This document shows positions 24,000 to 32,921 of a DNA stretch of 64,000 nucleotides, in pieces. The stretch is taken from positions 2,418,001 through 2,482,000 of the forward strand of contig NZ_SBHM01000007.1 of assembly GCF_004028095.1 (NCBI RefSeq). Direction: 5' to 3'. How positions within the stretch are numbered: position 1 is the first letter of the stretch; every line of letters begins with the position of its first letter. The DNA comes from Paenarthrobacter ureafaciens. GTDB lineage: Bacteria; Actinomycetota; Actinomycetes; Actinomycetales; Micrococcaceae. A program made the translations under genes and the position numbers. The notes beneath the pieces were generated by a model. The model did no database searches, had not been told where the DNA came from, and saw nothing but the letters and a program-made list of their open reading frames with translations.

Positions 24000-26900
24000 C
24001 CGCAGATAATTGCCGCCGTGGGTTGGGAAGGAAGCTGAAGCTTCTGAACAAGCTCTCCTGTAGAAGGAGCCCTCAGCGCAACAAGACCACTGACATTCAC
24101 AGATAAACAATGCTCGCCGTCGGCGAGGAACGCGACGGCTACTATCTTTCCCGATTCCGACGGGGCGATGACCAGCCGGGAGGCTCTCGCCTCCAGATCC
24201 CAGAGGCAGATGCTGCCGTCCCAGCCGCCAGTGAGGGCTGCGGCGCCGTCCAAGGATAGGGCGAGCGTGGACAGCGGCCCAGTGTGCCCTTCCAAGCAAC
24301 CCAGCAGGGATCCGTCGGCCAGATTCCATACGCGGGGCTTGTCGTCGTGTCCGATCGTCACCAGCCGGCCGTCTTTAGCGAGGGCGGCGTCAGTCACTGG
24401 TCCCGGATGCGCTTCCAAGACGTTCGTGCAGACGCCGGTCTCAAGATCCCAGATCCGTGCGGTGCCATCCCAGCTGGTTGACACCGCTTGAGCCCCATCC
24501 GTAGTGACTCGGATGCTGGCAATCCGCTTGGTGTGGCCCACCAACTCCAACACGTGCGTGCCCTCTTCGAGGTCCCAGACGAGCATCGAGCCGTCTTGCG
24601 CACCGGTGACCACCCGGGCGGAAGGTTCGCTGGCCGCAACAGCCGTGACCCCGGCTTTGTGCCCCGTGAGCCTGCTCAGCAGCCCGCCGCCGGTGAGGTC
24701 CCACAGCCTTCCCGAACGGTCTTCGCTTCCGGTCGCCAACACTCCGGTTCCCGGTGCTAGTGCCAGCGCGGTGACCGGCCCGCCGCCGTCGTCCAGTACC
24801 AGACGCCGATCTCCTGACCCGGAGTCCCACACCATCACGGTTGCGTCCCGGCTGGCAGACATCAGCTCCTCCTTCTCACTGTGGTACGTCAGCGAGGTTA
24901 CGGCTTCCTGATGCCCGTGGGGCGCTGGTGCGGTGATGGCGGCGGCCAAATCCCACACTCGTGCAGACCCGTCATCGCCCGCTGTGACGGCTAGGTCACC
25001 CAACTCGGAAATAGCAATGCTCTTCACCGGGCCGGGATGACCCTTCCACGACTTGATCATCTCCGCCGCAGCGATATCCCAGACAGCAATGGTTCCGTCC
25101 CGCCTGACCGAAGCGATATTTCCGTTCCGACCGAAAGGAACGACGTCGTTTACCCACTCGCCATGGTCCTGCAGTACCGCTGTGGCTTGGCCGGTAGAAA
25201 GATTCCACACGCGGATGGTCCCGTCCTGTCCTGCCGTAGCTGCCTCGTCCCGCTCGGGAACGAAGACGGCGGCGGTCAGCTCTGATTCGTGGCCGGAAAG
25301 TTCGTGCAGAAGCTCCAGGGTTTCAAGGTCCCACAACCTCGCCGTGGAATCTTTGCTGATGGTGAGGGCCCGCTTGGAATCACTCGAAAACAAGCCCTTT
25401 GACACCCCGGCCCTGTGACCTTCGAGGCGGAAGAGTAGCTTTCCGTCGGCCAAGTTCCACAAACACGCTGTGCTGTCCCAGCTGGTGGTCAAGGCCTTTT
25501 GCCCGTCCGGACTGATGGCCACCGAGGTCAGCCAATTTTGGTGGCCATTCAGGAAATGGCCCCGTTTCCCGGAAGCAAGGTCCCAAACATAGGCTCCGTC
25601 CCTGCTTGTGGTGACGGCGAAAGTTTTGTTCGGTGCGATGGCGACGTCCGTGACTTCTTCGGTATGTCCCTCCAGAACGAACAGGAGGTTTCCGCTTTCA
25701 ACGTCCCAAACCTTCGCCGACTCTTCCTGGCCGTTGGCCGTCACGGCAATGTCGCCGTCGGACGTTATGGCACCGGCGGAAATGGGACTGTCTGAATCTT
25801 GCAGAGTCTGCAAGAGAGCGCCTGTTTGGAGGTCCCAAAGCTTGGCCGATCCGTCCAGGCTGAGCGTGAAAACCCGCGAACCCCCGCCGGTTATCGTAGC
25901 CCGCTCCACCACGGAGGTGTGGCCGGACAACGTTCGCAGAAGGGCGTCACTGCTGGTGTTGGTAGTCCACGCGGGGTAAATTCCGTGCGGAACGATCAGG
26001 GCGAGGTACGTTCGCGCGGATTCATAGAGTTCGCGGTCGTTCATCACCAGGGCTTGCAAGGCCAGCTGTCCGGCGGCGTACGCCTCGGAGGTTGCTGCCG
26101 CCGCATCGGCTTCGGCGCGGAAATTGTGGGCCTCGTGCTCAAGGACCATGCGGCTCCTATGCAGCGTCTTCTCATCCTCGCGGCTCAGCTGCGCCTCGGA
26201 CTGTACGCGGCGAAGCGTGCCGATGACCCGGTCCACTCCGAGAGTGCCAATTGCCTTCGCCAGATAGTGCGCGTCTTGGTAGAGAGCGGCAAGCTCATTC
26301 GGCCGCACTTTCGCCATATGGACGGGGAGGTGTGTCAGTGCATACCCGCTTGCGTTGTCAGACCAGTTTCGGCTGTATTCCAGCAGCCGCTCCTGAACTG
26401 ACTGCAAGAGGTCCTCTGTGAACTTTGTGGACAGATGCTGCCCGAACCTTGGGTGCGCCAACGTGTAGCCAACGGCATCGTTTCCCATGATCAGTCGGCG
26501 GATTTTGGGGAGGATGTTGCGGTCAAAGTGGTCGCGGAGCATTCCTGTGGGGTCGGCAAAGGCCTCCGGAACCAGGGCTTCAAGGTCACTTCGCGCAAGG
26601 GGTCCGTGGGCAGCAGCCAACGTGGCGAAGAGCAACAGCGCTGGACGCTCTCCGGCCACATCCAGGAGCTCTTTCCACCAAACGTCCAAGTACGCTGCCA
26701 ACCCCTCGGGCTGCTGCTCGAGATCTGCCACGTCAAACTCCTTTTCCAGAGCTTCCTTGGCCAGGAGGCCGATGTACAGGGGGTCGGCATGTGTTGCTGC
26801 CCTGTTGGTGTTTGCGTCCACAGGGCCGATAACAGCTGCCTTCATGACTGCGGCCAGAGCTCCCGGCTTTTGGATGAGCGCTGCGGTGTGCGGACCGGTC

Positions 26901-28204
26901 GCCGAGAAGAGTTCGACGACGGACTCCTCACCGAAGCCGTCGAGCCGCAATTCCTTGACGTCCGGTCCTTGCAAGCGGTACTTGCTCCGCCATTCCTGTC
27001 CTGTGTCGCGGATGGAAACTATGACGTGAAGGTGCTTGGGAGATGCGCCTGCCACGTAATTGGCAATCGACCAGCCTTGAATCTCGTCGATGCCATCCAA
27101 TATGAGCACATCGGGGGTTCCATTGCTATGGCTTGCCTCGCCCAGGCGCTGGTGCAGCATGGACTGAAGAGACAACCGGTCCAAGTTCGGATAGTCATCA
27201 GCTGTTGGGTCCGCAGACAGTTGCTGCAGGACATTCCTGAGGAAAAATACTTCGTCCAACCAGTACGGGTCATACCTGCTCGTAAAGAAGTGGAAGGCGG
27301 CCCGGGCACCAAGTTGTTGGGCAAACTCAGCCAGCAGCGAAGTCTTTCCGAACCCGGGACGGCCGGTGATGGCCAACACGCCGCCCGGCCCGTTTGCAAA
27401 AGCGGACAGAGCGGCAATTTCCTCCCGCCGCCCGACAAAGCCTTCAGTTCGCCTGCTCCTAAACAGGGGGGTAAAGGCCCTGCTGAGGTCGGGCTTGGCT
27501 TCCTGGCGGGGGAGGAGCTTGAAGTCCTGGAGTCCGTTCAGGCCCAGATGGCTCCAGAAGACCTCTCTTGTGGCCGCGGGTAGTGTTTCTATGGCGTCGA
27601 TCGGGGTTAATGCAAGACTTCCCGGCCCTTCGCTTGGATTGTGATGCCGGATCACTCCGATGACGTCATTCGTGGCGGACAAAACCCCGGAACCGGACAT
27701 TCCCGCCCATTGGGAAGTTTCCAAGTCTCCCGGCAGGATAGGTGGCCAGTCCCTGGGTGTGTTGTCCACTTTCAGAGCCAGGTACCCGGGGACAAGACCC
27801 TTACCAGTGACTGCGCGGAGTCCCTCCGCGGTGGGGATGCTCCCGTAGGTGTGAACGGCGATGCGGCCTCCGCTGACAGCCTTGAACCGTGGGAAACCCA
27901 CGGCCATGCAATCGTGAAGGACGTCGAGATTCTGCCGATCGACTCGTCCGAACGTTAGTAGGGGGAAGTCCACCGCCCCATCGACTGACAATAGAGCTAT
28001 GTCCACGGTGGCCGATCCGGAACGTATCAAGACCTTGGCAGGAAACGTACCCTCCAGCCCTAGAACTTCGTGACCAGAACCCTTGGCGACGTGGTCTGCA
28101 GTGAGCACCACGGAACCGCCGACCACGAGGCCGGAGCCAACCCGTGGCTTGCCGTTGAAGTTGTAGGCAATGTTGACTACACGTCCGGTTTCAAGGAGTG
28201 CCAT
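23909..28204 (-). CDS. Trypsin-like protease - STAND/NACHT-type ATPase - WD40 repeat protein
   Basis: 1431 residues. Residues 1-215 form a trypsin-like domain with His38 (VVLTADHVAKG), Asp68 (SATVDIALL) and Ser170 (WAGMSGSGVLS) as the catalytic triad. Residues 255-700 contain a STAND-type ATPase: FVGRREEI, Walker A GRPGFGKTSLL (281-291), Walker B VLILDGIDEI (366-375). From about residue 755 there are 14-16 WD40 repeats, each ending VWDL, LWNL or similar, enough for two seven-bladed propellers. Such proteins act as sensors: WD40 repeats hold the NTPase off until a trigger binds, then the protease is activated. The ATG at 28204 follows the M15 peptidase gene by 26 bases. The Trypco2 gene lies beyond that in divergent orientation. 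Predicted conflict function; trigger and substrate unknown. Confidence 0.9.
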   Translation of the reverse strand: MALLETGRVVNIAYNFNGKPRVGSGLVVGGSVVLTADHVAKGSGHEVLGLEGTFPAKVLIRSGSATVDIALLSVDGAVDFPLLTFGRVDRQNLDVLHDCMAVGFPRFKAVSGGRIAVHTYGSIPTAEGLRAVTGKGLVPGYLALKVDNTPRDWPPILPGDLETSQWAGMSGSGVLSATNDVIGVIRHHNPSEGPGSLALTPIDAIETLPAATREVFWSHLGLNGLQDFKLLPRQEAKPDLSRAFTPLFRSRRTEGFVGRREEIAALSAFANGPGGVLAITGRPGFGKTSLLAEFAQQLGARAAFHFFTSRYDPYWLDEVFFLRNVLQQLSADPTADDYPNLDRLSLQSMLHQRLGEASHSNGTPDVLILDGIDEIQGWSIANYVAGASPKHLHVIVSIRDTGQEWRSKYRLQGPDVKELRLDGFGEESVVELFSATGPHTAALIQKPGALAAVMKAAVIGPVDANTNRAATHADPLYIGLLAKEALEKEFDVADLEQQPEGLAAYLDVWWKELLDVAGERPALLLFATLAAAHGPLARSDLEALVPEAFADPTGMLRDHFDRNILPKIRRLIMGNDAVGYTLAHPRFGQHLSTKFTEDLLQSVQERLLEYSRNWSDNASGYALTHLPVHMAKVRPNELAALYQDAHYLAKAIGTLGVDRVIGTLRRVQSEAQLSREDEKTLHRSRMVLEHEAHNFRAEADAAAATSEAYAAGQLALQALVMNDRELYESARTYLALIVPHGIYPAWTTNTSSDALLRTLSGHTSVVERATITGGGSRVFTLSLDGSAKLWDLQTGALLQTLQDSDSPISAGAITSDGDIAVTANGQEESAKVWDVESGNLLFVLEGHTEEVTDVAIAPNKTFAVTTSRDGAYVWDLASGKRGHFLNGHQNWLTSVAISPDGQKALTTSWDSTACLWNLADGKLLFRLEGHRAGVSKGLFSSDSKRALTISKDSTARLWDLETLELLHELSGHESELTAAVFVPERDEAATAGQDGTIRVWNLSTGQATAVLQDHGEWVNDVVPFGRNGNIASVRRDGTIAVWDIAAAEMIKSWKGHPGPVKSIAISELGDLAVTAGDDGSARVWDLAAAITAPAPHGHQEAVTSLTYHSEKEELMSASRDATVMVWDSGSGDRRLVLDDGGGPVTALALAPGTGVLATGSEDRSGRLWDLTGGGLLSRLTGHKAGVTAVAASEPSARVVTGAQDGSMLVWDLEEGTHVLELVGHTKRIASIRVTTDGAQAVSTSWDGTARIWDLETGVCTNVLEAHPGPVTDAALAKDGRLVTIGHDDKPRVWNLADGSLLGCLEGHTGPLSTLALSLDGAAALTGGWDGSICLWDLEARASRLVIAPSESGKIVAVAFLADGEHCLSVNVSGLVALRAPSTGELVQKLQLPSQPTAAIICGQESNLVAAGENSGAVTVFGFTATLEHSMK

Positions 28205-28230
28205 TGAGGTGTACCGCTTTCGCTCCGGGC

Positions 28231-28851
28231 CTAGAGTGACGCTCTTTTTGTCCTTTCCTGCACCCAGGCAGAAAATTCTTCGTGGCTGAGCTTGGCGCCC
28301 GTATACACCCACGACTTCAGGCTGTCCCGCAGCTCTATGTGGATGGTTCCGGCGCCCAACCCGATCCCGACGTGTGGCCCCATCTCGTCAAGCGCCAACG
28401 CGGCCACTTCCAGGGGTTCGATCCCGCTAATCTTGAAGTCTGCCGCTCGTCCCGCAATATGGGGACTTTGATCCGCGCCCTTAATAAGCTCATTTACTGC
28501 TGGAGGCCGATACCCCGAAACGATCAACAAAGGGGCTTGGGCACGCTCCTGAATTGCCTGAATTGTTCGCACTAAATCTACGGAGATCCGGGCATACTGG
28601 TAGTCGCGTCCTACTTTGCCCACGAAGCTCCCGACCGTGAAATTAGGCGATAAGTGAGTCCGGAGATTGTCCTCGAGCCTGATGAGCGGAACCCGCCCGT
28701 CGTCGACCGGATCCGAGTAGGTGATTCCCGCTTCTTCTTCGGCTACAGCCGCGAAGGACGCCCCGGACGGGTAGACTACGGGGCTTGCGCTAAGGGATTT
28801 CCCGTTAACATTTTCGTCGCCTTGCATGGCGGATCCTCGTTGATTCTCCAT
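28231..28851 (-). CDS. M15-type (VanY/DUF882-like) zinc peptidase
   Basis: 206 residues. The C-terminal 150 residues fit an M15_3 peptidase: LSPNFTVGSFVGKVGRDYQY, ARISVDLVRTIQAIQER, VSGYRPPAVNELIKGA. The zinc site is SPHIAGRAADF (His131, Asp138) and GTIHIEL (His171). Members cleave D-Ala-containing or cross-link peptides in peptidoglycan. No signal peptide is visible; the N-terminal 50 residues are polar, so the enzyme would be cytoplasmic or leave by another route. ATG at 28851 follows GACGAGGAGTGTC, a strong ribosome site; longer frames begin within the divergent promoter region. It precedes the trypsin-STAND gene by 26 bases, probably in one operon. Confidence 0.82.
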   Translation of the reverse strand: MENQRGSAMQGDENVNGKSLSASPVVYPSGASFAAVAEEEAGITYSDPVDDGRVPLIRLEDNLRTHLSPNFTVGSFVGKVGRDYQYARISVDLVRTIQAIQERAQAPLLIVSGYRPPAVNELIKGADQSPHIAGRAADFKISGIEPLEVAALALDEMGPHVGIGLGAGTIHIELRDSLKSWVYTGAKLSHEEFSAWVQERTKRASL

Positions 28852-29049
28852 GACACTCCTCGTCGTCCGATCCGGAGTACTTGAACCCCCAGGCAAGCCA
28901 CCGTGGTGCGATTCTAGTGCACCGATGCCGCCGCTGGTATTGCAGGATTTCAAATTCATTATTCTTTTTGGCTCCGCATTGGACATACCTTGACGGGAAA
29001 ACCCAAGTCCCTGATTATTGGCATTTCATCAGGTTTAGGAGCGGTGCAG

Positions 29050-29406
29050 ATGACTGAAATGGAAAAGGCTTCTCCCGGCATCGGGTTGGCAGAGGCTATC
29101 CAATCGTTAAGGCAGGAGCTTTGGGAGGCCATGGTGGCCGGCACCGGGAGCGAGGTCAGGTTCCGCGTAGACAGCATTGAGCTGACCTTGGAAACCGCGG
29201 TAACCAAGGCCGTCGGTGGTAAAGCCGGCATCAAGTGGTGGCTTGTGGAAGCGGGAGCAGAAGCGTCCAGGGGAGCTGCCTCGACGCAGACTCTGAAGTT
29301 GTCTTTGAGCCCACTTCATGGCTCGGAGGAACTGCTTGTGGAGGACGACGCCGCGCCGGACGGGCGCAGCTTTGACGACAGTTCAGCTGACGGGGACGCG
29401 GGGTAA
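29050..29406 (+). CDS. Trypco2 (trypsin-co-occurring domain 2) protein
   Basis: 118 residues. IGLAEAIQSLRQELWEAMVA, then SEVRFRVDSIELTLETAVTK and GGKAGIKWWLVEAGAEASRG, then TQTLKLSLSPL match the Trypco2 family, whose genes accompany trypsin-like domains in predicted bacterial conflict systems. The C-terminal 30 residues are acidic (EDDAAPDGRSFDDSSADG). ATG at 29050 with AGGAG eight bases upstream. It is divergent from the M15 peptidase and trypsin-STAND genes, sharing a 198-base promoter region with them. Role inferred: regulator, recruiter or substrate of the protease. Confidence 0.85.
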   Translation: MTEMEKASPGIGLAEAIQSLRQELWEAMVAGTGSEVRFRVDSIELTLETAVTKAVGGKAGIKWWLVEAGAEASRGAASTQTLKLSLSPLHGSEELLVEDDAAPDGRSFDDSSADGDAG

Positions 29407-29423
29407 TCCTGTGGTGAACGTCC

Positions 29424-30665
29424 TCAGGCGTGCGCCAGGTTGTCGGCAAGCAGCTTCGCGTCCATGCCCACCCCGCCCAGGATCGACGAGTAGTGCCGCG
29501 TCAGCCACGGAAGCCCCACAGCGTACAACCCGGCCTGCTCGGTGACGCCTGCTGTGTGCCTCGGATACCCCCACTCATCAAGCAGCGGCATGTTCAGAAA
29601 AGAGAAGTCCAGTCCGTACCCCGTCGCCCACAACACGGACGTGATACCGGCATCGGCCAGGTTCACGGTAGCCGGCTCGGACGGTAGCCAGTCGTCGTAG
29701 GGCACGGTCGGCTGCTCGGGTGCGTCAATGCCGGCTGCTGCGATATATCCGTCGATGGCTTTCCGCATCCGGTTGTTGAACCCGGCCTCGACTGTTGCGA
29801 GGCGTTCGGGGAGGTCGTCGGTGAAGGTGAGGTCGCCGTCGTCGATTGTTTCCAAGCGGCCGTGCAGGTGCATGCCGCGGCGGCCGAGTTCACGGAGGTG
29901 GATGTCGTGGCCACCGCCGGTGCCGGAGAGCAGCGGGTTGCAGGCGAGGCGCGCGGCGGGGGAGGGGAGTGCCTCGCGGGTGAGGGCGTTCACGCCGTAT
30001 TCGGGGCCGTGTTTGGCGGTTTCGAGGAGCCAGTAGAGGATGTCGTGGCCGCGGTATCGGCGGGGAGCTTCGGGGCAGGTGGACACGGCAAGGTGGACTT
30101 CGCGTCCGGCGTCGTGCAGTTCCTCGGCGATCTGTCCGCCCGACTGGCCGGTACCGACAATCAAGACGGCGCCCTCGGGCAGCTGCTGTGGACTGCGGTA
30201 GTGGTGCGTGTGGAGTTGCGTGACTTCCTTGGGGAGCTTGGCGGCCATGGCGGGCAGCCTGGGCACCTGGTAGGCGCCGGTCGCGAGGACCACCTTCTTG
30301 GCCGCGAGCCTGCCTTGCGAAGTTTCGAGGCTGAAGGTGCCGTTTGAGGCGGAAAGGCGGGTGACGTCCACGCCAGTCAGGACAGGGGCGTTGATTACAT
30401 CGGCGTAGCGCCTGAGTAGATTGACGACGGCGGTCCGCGGCAGGAAGTCGTCCGGGGCATCGCCGGTGTAGGGCATGCCAGGGAGGTCCAGCGTGAAGTT
30501 GGGGGTGTTCATGAAGAAACCGTCCCAACGGTCCTGGTAGGCGCCCCCGAGGGACTCGCGCCGTTCGAGGATTTGGTGCTCGACGCCGGCCTGGGTGAGC
30601 CAGTAACTGGTGGCGAGGCCGGCCTGGCCGGCTCCGATGATCACGGTATCTGGGGCAGATCCCAT
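29424..30665 (-). CDS. Flavin-containing monooxygenase-like FAD/NAD(P)-binding protein
   Basis: 413 residues with two Rossmann sites: FAD motif VIIGAGQAGLATSYWL at the N-terminus and NADPH motif VLIVGTGQSGGQIAEEL near the middle, plus the FMO-style VLWATGYGLDFSF region. DRWDGFFMNTPNFTLDLPGM is typical of the CzcO-type branch. Such enzymes oxidise small substrates using NADPH and O2; substrate unknown. ATG at 30665 is used because it sits directly before the FAD motif; the longer reading adds a non-conserved segment. Converges with the Trypco2 gene with 17 bases between stops. Confidence 0.85.
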   Translation of the reverse strand: MGSAPDTVIIGAGQAGLATSYWLTQAGVEHQILERRESLGGAYQDRWDGFFMNTPNFTLDLPGMPYTGDAPDDFLPRTAVVNLLRRYADVINAPVLTGVDVTRLSASNGTFSLETSQGRLAAKKVVLATGAYQVPRLPAMAAKLPKEVTQLHTHHYRSPQQLPEGAVLIVGTGQSGGQIAEELHDAGREVHLAVSTCPEAPRRYRGHDILYWLLETAKHGPEYGVNALTREALPSPAARLACNPLLSGTGGGHDIHLRELGRRGMHLHGRLETIDDGDLTFTDDLPERLATVEAGFNNRMRKAIDGYIAAAGIDAPEQPTVPYDDWLPSEPATVNLADAGITSVLWATGYGLDFSFLNMPLLDEWGYPRHTAGVTEQAGLYAVGLPWLTRHYSSILGGVGMDAKLLADNLAHA

Positions 30666-30750
30666 GGCGTGGATTGTACGCCCGGAGGCGGCGATTGGGG
30701 ATGGGTTTCGGCATTCGACCGATACGGCCATCTTTCAAGTGACTACCTGT

Positions 30751-31630
30751 AGGGACTGCCCCCGGTTTGGTTGACTCCTAACCTGTGAGGATTCTGTCCT
30801 TCCAAGGAAGGATGTTCCTGTGCCTGAGCCCTACCCCGTCGAGTTCCGCCTCGACGTCGTAGCCGTTGCTCCGAAGCATGAAGCCCCGCTGGCGTAAATC
30901 GCCGAGGACATCGGGATCTCCGAAGCCACTCTCCATAGCTGGCTGAAGAAAGCCGACGTCGAGGACGGCGTCAGTCCCGGCATGACCGAGAAGGAAACCG
31001 CCCAGTCACGGGAGGCAAAGACGCGGATCCGGCTTCTTGAACAGGAGAACGAGATCCTGCGCCGGGCCGCGGCGTTCTTCGCCAGGGAACTGCCCCCAAA
31101 TGAGCTTCCCGCTGGTCCTTGACCGTGCCGCCGACGGGATGTCCGTGGCGGTGACCTGCCGGGTGCTTGGCTTCTCCAAGCAGGCGTTCTACAAATGGAA
31201 GGCCAACCCCGTTTCCGACCGGGACAGGGCTGATGCGCAGTGATCAATGCGGCTCTTGACATCCAACGCGACGACCCGGCCTTCGGGTACCGGTTCACCG
31301 CCGATGAACTGCCGGCCTACGGCATCAGTGCCGGGGAGAACCGGGTGCAGCGGCTGTGCCGCAGCCAGCGGATTTGGTCTGTTTTCGCCAAGAAGCGGGG
31401 CTTGAACCGTAAGGCGGGCCCACCAGTCCATGACGACCTCGTCGGCCGGGACTTTACCGCCGCGGCACCGGACCGGCTATGGCTCCCTGCTGCAGAAAAA
31501 CGTGCTGGACCGAGAACGCTGGACCTCACGACAGGAACTACGCTTGGCCATCGTGCGACAATCGAAAGCGGCCTCCAAGCCGCCTGAAAACTATCGACCC
31601 CGAGAGTCAACGAATCCCGGGGCCGTCCCT
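30751..31630 (+). mobile_element. Degenerate IS3-family element with both inverted repeats
   Basis: The left end, agggactgcccccggtttgg (30751-30770), continues ttgactcc; the right end (31604-31630), read in reverse, is agggacggccccgggattcg then ttgactc, so the two ends match in most positions. Inside are an orfA remnant (GTG at 30820, frame interrupted by a TAA near 30896; DIGISEATLHSWLKK and RIRLLEQENEILRRAAAFF). An orfB remnant follows (GMSVAVTCRVLGFSKQAFYK; then, after a frameshift near 31242, AALDIQRDDPAFGYRFTADE). An internal deletion joins APDRLW to LLQKNVLDRERWTSRQELRL, the C-terminal transposase part. At 880 bases it is shorter than intact relatives of about 1.2-1.3 kb and cannot make transposase. 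Confidence 0.8.
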
Positions 31631-31639
31631 CCTTCCCAA

Positions 31640-31787
31640 GGTTGGAGCCGTGTCCTCCGCGTTCCGTCTCTGGTCTTGCTGGGCTTGGTCTACATGGTGC
31701 CGCTGGCGATCTCCAGCACCTACGGCATCGTTGTGGAGCGGACTGGTGGGCGGCTTTCGGCTGCCTATGCCGCGACCCTGGCAGCAC
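31640..31787 (+). pseudogene. N-terminal remnant of an APC-family permease
   Basis: The frame reads RVLRVPSLVLLGLVYMVPLA, then ISSTYGIVVERTGGRLSAAY, then AATLAA, the beginning of many APC amino acid permeases. It breaks off at about 31787 and begins directly beside the right end of the dead IS3 element. No start codon remains. Confidence 0.6.
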
Positions 31788-32558
31788 CGGATCGAACAGC
31801 GGCCTGTCCAGCTCCACAATTCTCCCGAACAAATGCTGTTGGGCATTCTTTCGGGGTGCATTGGCATCAAACGGTGACGTGATTCCGGGGCGCATGTCGA
31901 GATAGAGGGATGCCTCCTTATGCCCTGGGGGACGAATCGGCTCCCAGGAAACGGAGATCCCCTTAAGAAGTGTCGACAGGTTTGGGAACGTGACGCTGAC
32001 CCTCTTAGAAGACGCAATATTTCACGGCTCGGGGTAAATGAAAGAGTGGGATTTGACTAATTCATTGACAAAGTCCAATCGCCGTAGTTGCCTGTTCTCA
32101 TACGGCTATCACGAATCGATGAGAAGTGCGCCAGCGACAAGCGGCATCCCGATTCGCTTCGATTCTTGTTTTTGGGGGAACAATGAATTTATTGAAAGAA
32201 CATTCCGCAGCTCTTCATTTCGTATCTCCCGGGTCACCGTCTAGGAACGCCGCATAGCCGGATGGCTCTGATCCAGGGCAATCAAGACTCTCTGGACTTA
32301 GCTTGAAGTTATTCCCAAATTTGACAAATAGCATGGTCCAGATTGACCTTTGCGCGTTTAGACTACAACTAGCGATGCCATTTGGACTGCTTATCCAGAG
32401 TTGCACTGCAGTTTGCGACTCCAGCAGAGGAGGTGAAGAACTAGCTAAAACAGGACAATAATCTTTTGCAGTTTTAATCATTTCGTCGCACAGGCAGTAC
32501 CCGTCATGGGCATGCTAAAGGCAATGAAAGTAGAAATTAGTTTCGAGGGGGAATAGAG
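31788..32558. other. Non-coding region upstream of the bacteriocin locus
   Basis: About 770 bases, A/T-richer than the chromosome around it. Short open frames on both strands lack ribosome sites and conserved composition. A TTGACA at 32321-32326 and a TTGACC about 20 bases later are possible -35 boxes for the bacteriocin operon, but no convincing -10 was found at normal spacing. The 31.8-31.9 kb part may hold a further decayed coding segment on the minus strand (DANAPRKNAQQHLFGRIVEL), which I could not identify. Confidence 0.45.
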
Positions 32559-32858
32559 ATGAATATTCGACGTACCATTGCAGCAGCGGCTCTCGCGGTG
32601 GGGTTGTCGGCAGCCGGAGGTGCAGCGGCGATAGCCGCGACAGTGTCTCCAGCCGAAGGTGGCACCTGGAACTATGGGGTAACAGCTGGAGTGCACCTGT
32701 ACTCCGACTATTTCAATCAAAACGTTTGTCACGCATCGTCGACGCAAAATGACTGGGGCTACTCGTCCTCGCCAAACATGGCTGCGAACTCGTGGGCGAA
32801 CAACGCGCAACCTACCACGAGTTTCCAGGACAACCGCGCCTACTACCGTCTTTGCTAA
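32559..32858 (+). CDS. Lactococcin-972-family bacteriocin precursor
   Basis: 99 residues. Signal peptide (positively charged NIRR, then AAAALAVGLSAAGGAAAIA) with cleavage near residue 26. The mature part begins TVSPAEGGTWNYGVTAGVHL and continues YSDYFNQNVCHASST; the EGGTWxYG start and later SxYF/Y are the lactococcin-972 family hallmark. The C-terminus is QPTTSFQDNRAYYRLC, with the aromatic YYR ending, though a terminal Cys is unusual. Lactococcin 972 binds lipid II and blocks septum synthesis in Gram-positive cells. GAGGGGGAATAG before the ATG is a good ribosome site. The membrane protein and ABC ATPase that always accompany the family follow at once. Confidence 0.85.
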   Translation: MNIRRTIAAAALAVGLSAAGGAAAIAATVSPAEGGTWNYGVTAGVHLYSDYFNQNVCHASSTQNDWGYSSSPNMAANSWANNAQPTTSFQDNRAYYRLC

Positions 32859-32866
32859 TTGAACAG

Positions 32867-32908
32867 ACCTTTGCGCTGCACCGCTTCGAAGCGGTGCAGT
32901 GCAAAGGT
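32867..32908 (+). promoter_or_regulatory. Near-perfect 42-base palindrome between bacteriocin and immunity genes
   Basis: Arms of 21 bases, ACCTTTGCGCTGCACCGCTT plus C and its complement, with a single G/T mismatch (a G.U wobble in RNA). It starts nine bases after the bacteriocin stop and ends 13 bases before the membrane-protein ATG. No T run follows, so it is more likely an mRNA-stabilising or attenuating hairpin than a full terminator. Confidence 0.75.
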
Positions 32909-32921
32909 TATAGGATGAAAA

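Noticed and set aside
26435..27583. 382-residue plus-strand frame opposite the STAND ATPase
   Set aside because: Antisense of the Walker A/B region of a clear protein; composition (Val/Gly/Arg-rich) is typical for shadow frames.
32215..32481. 88-residue minus-strand frame upstream of the bacteriocin
   Set aside because: No start signal or conserved composition; more likely non-coding DNA with the promoter.
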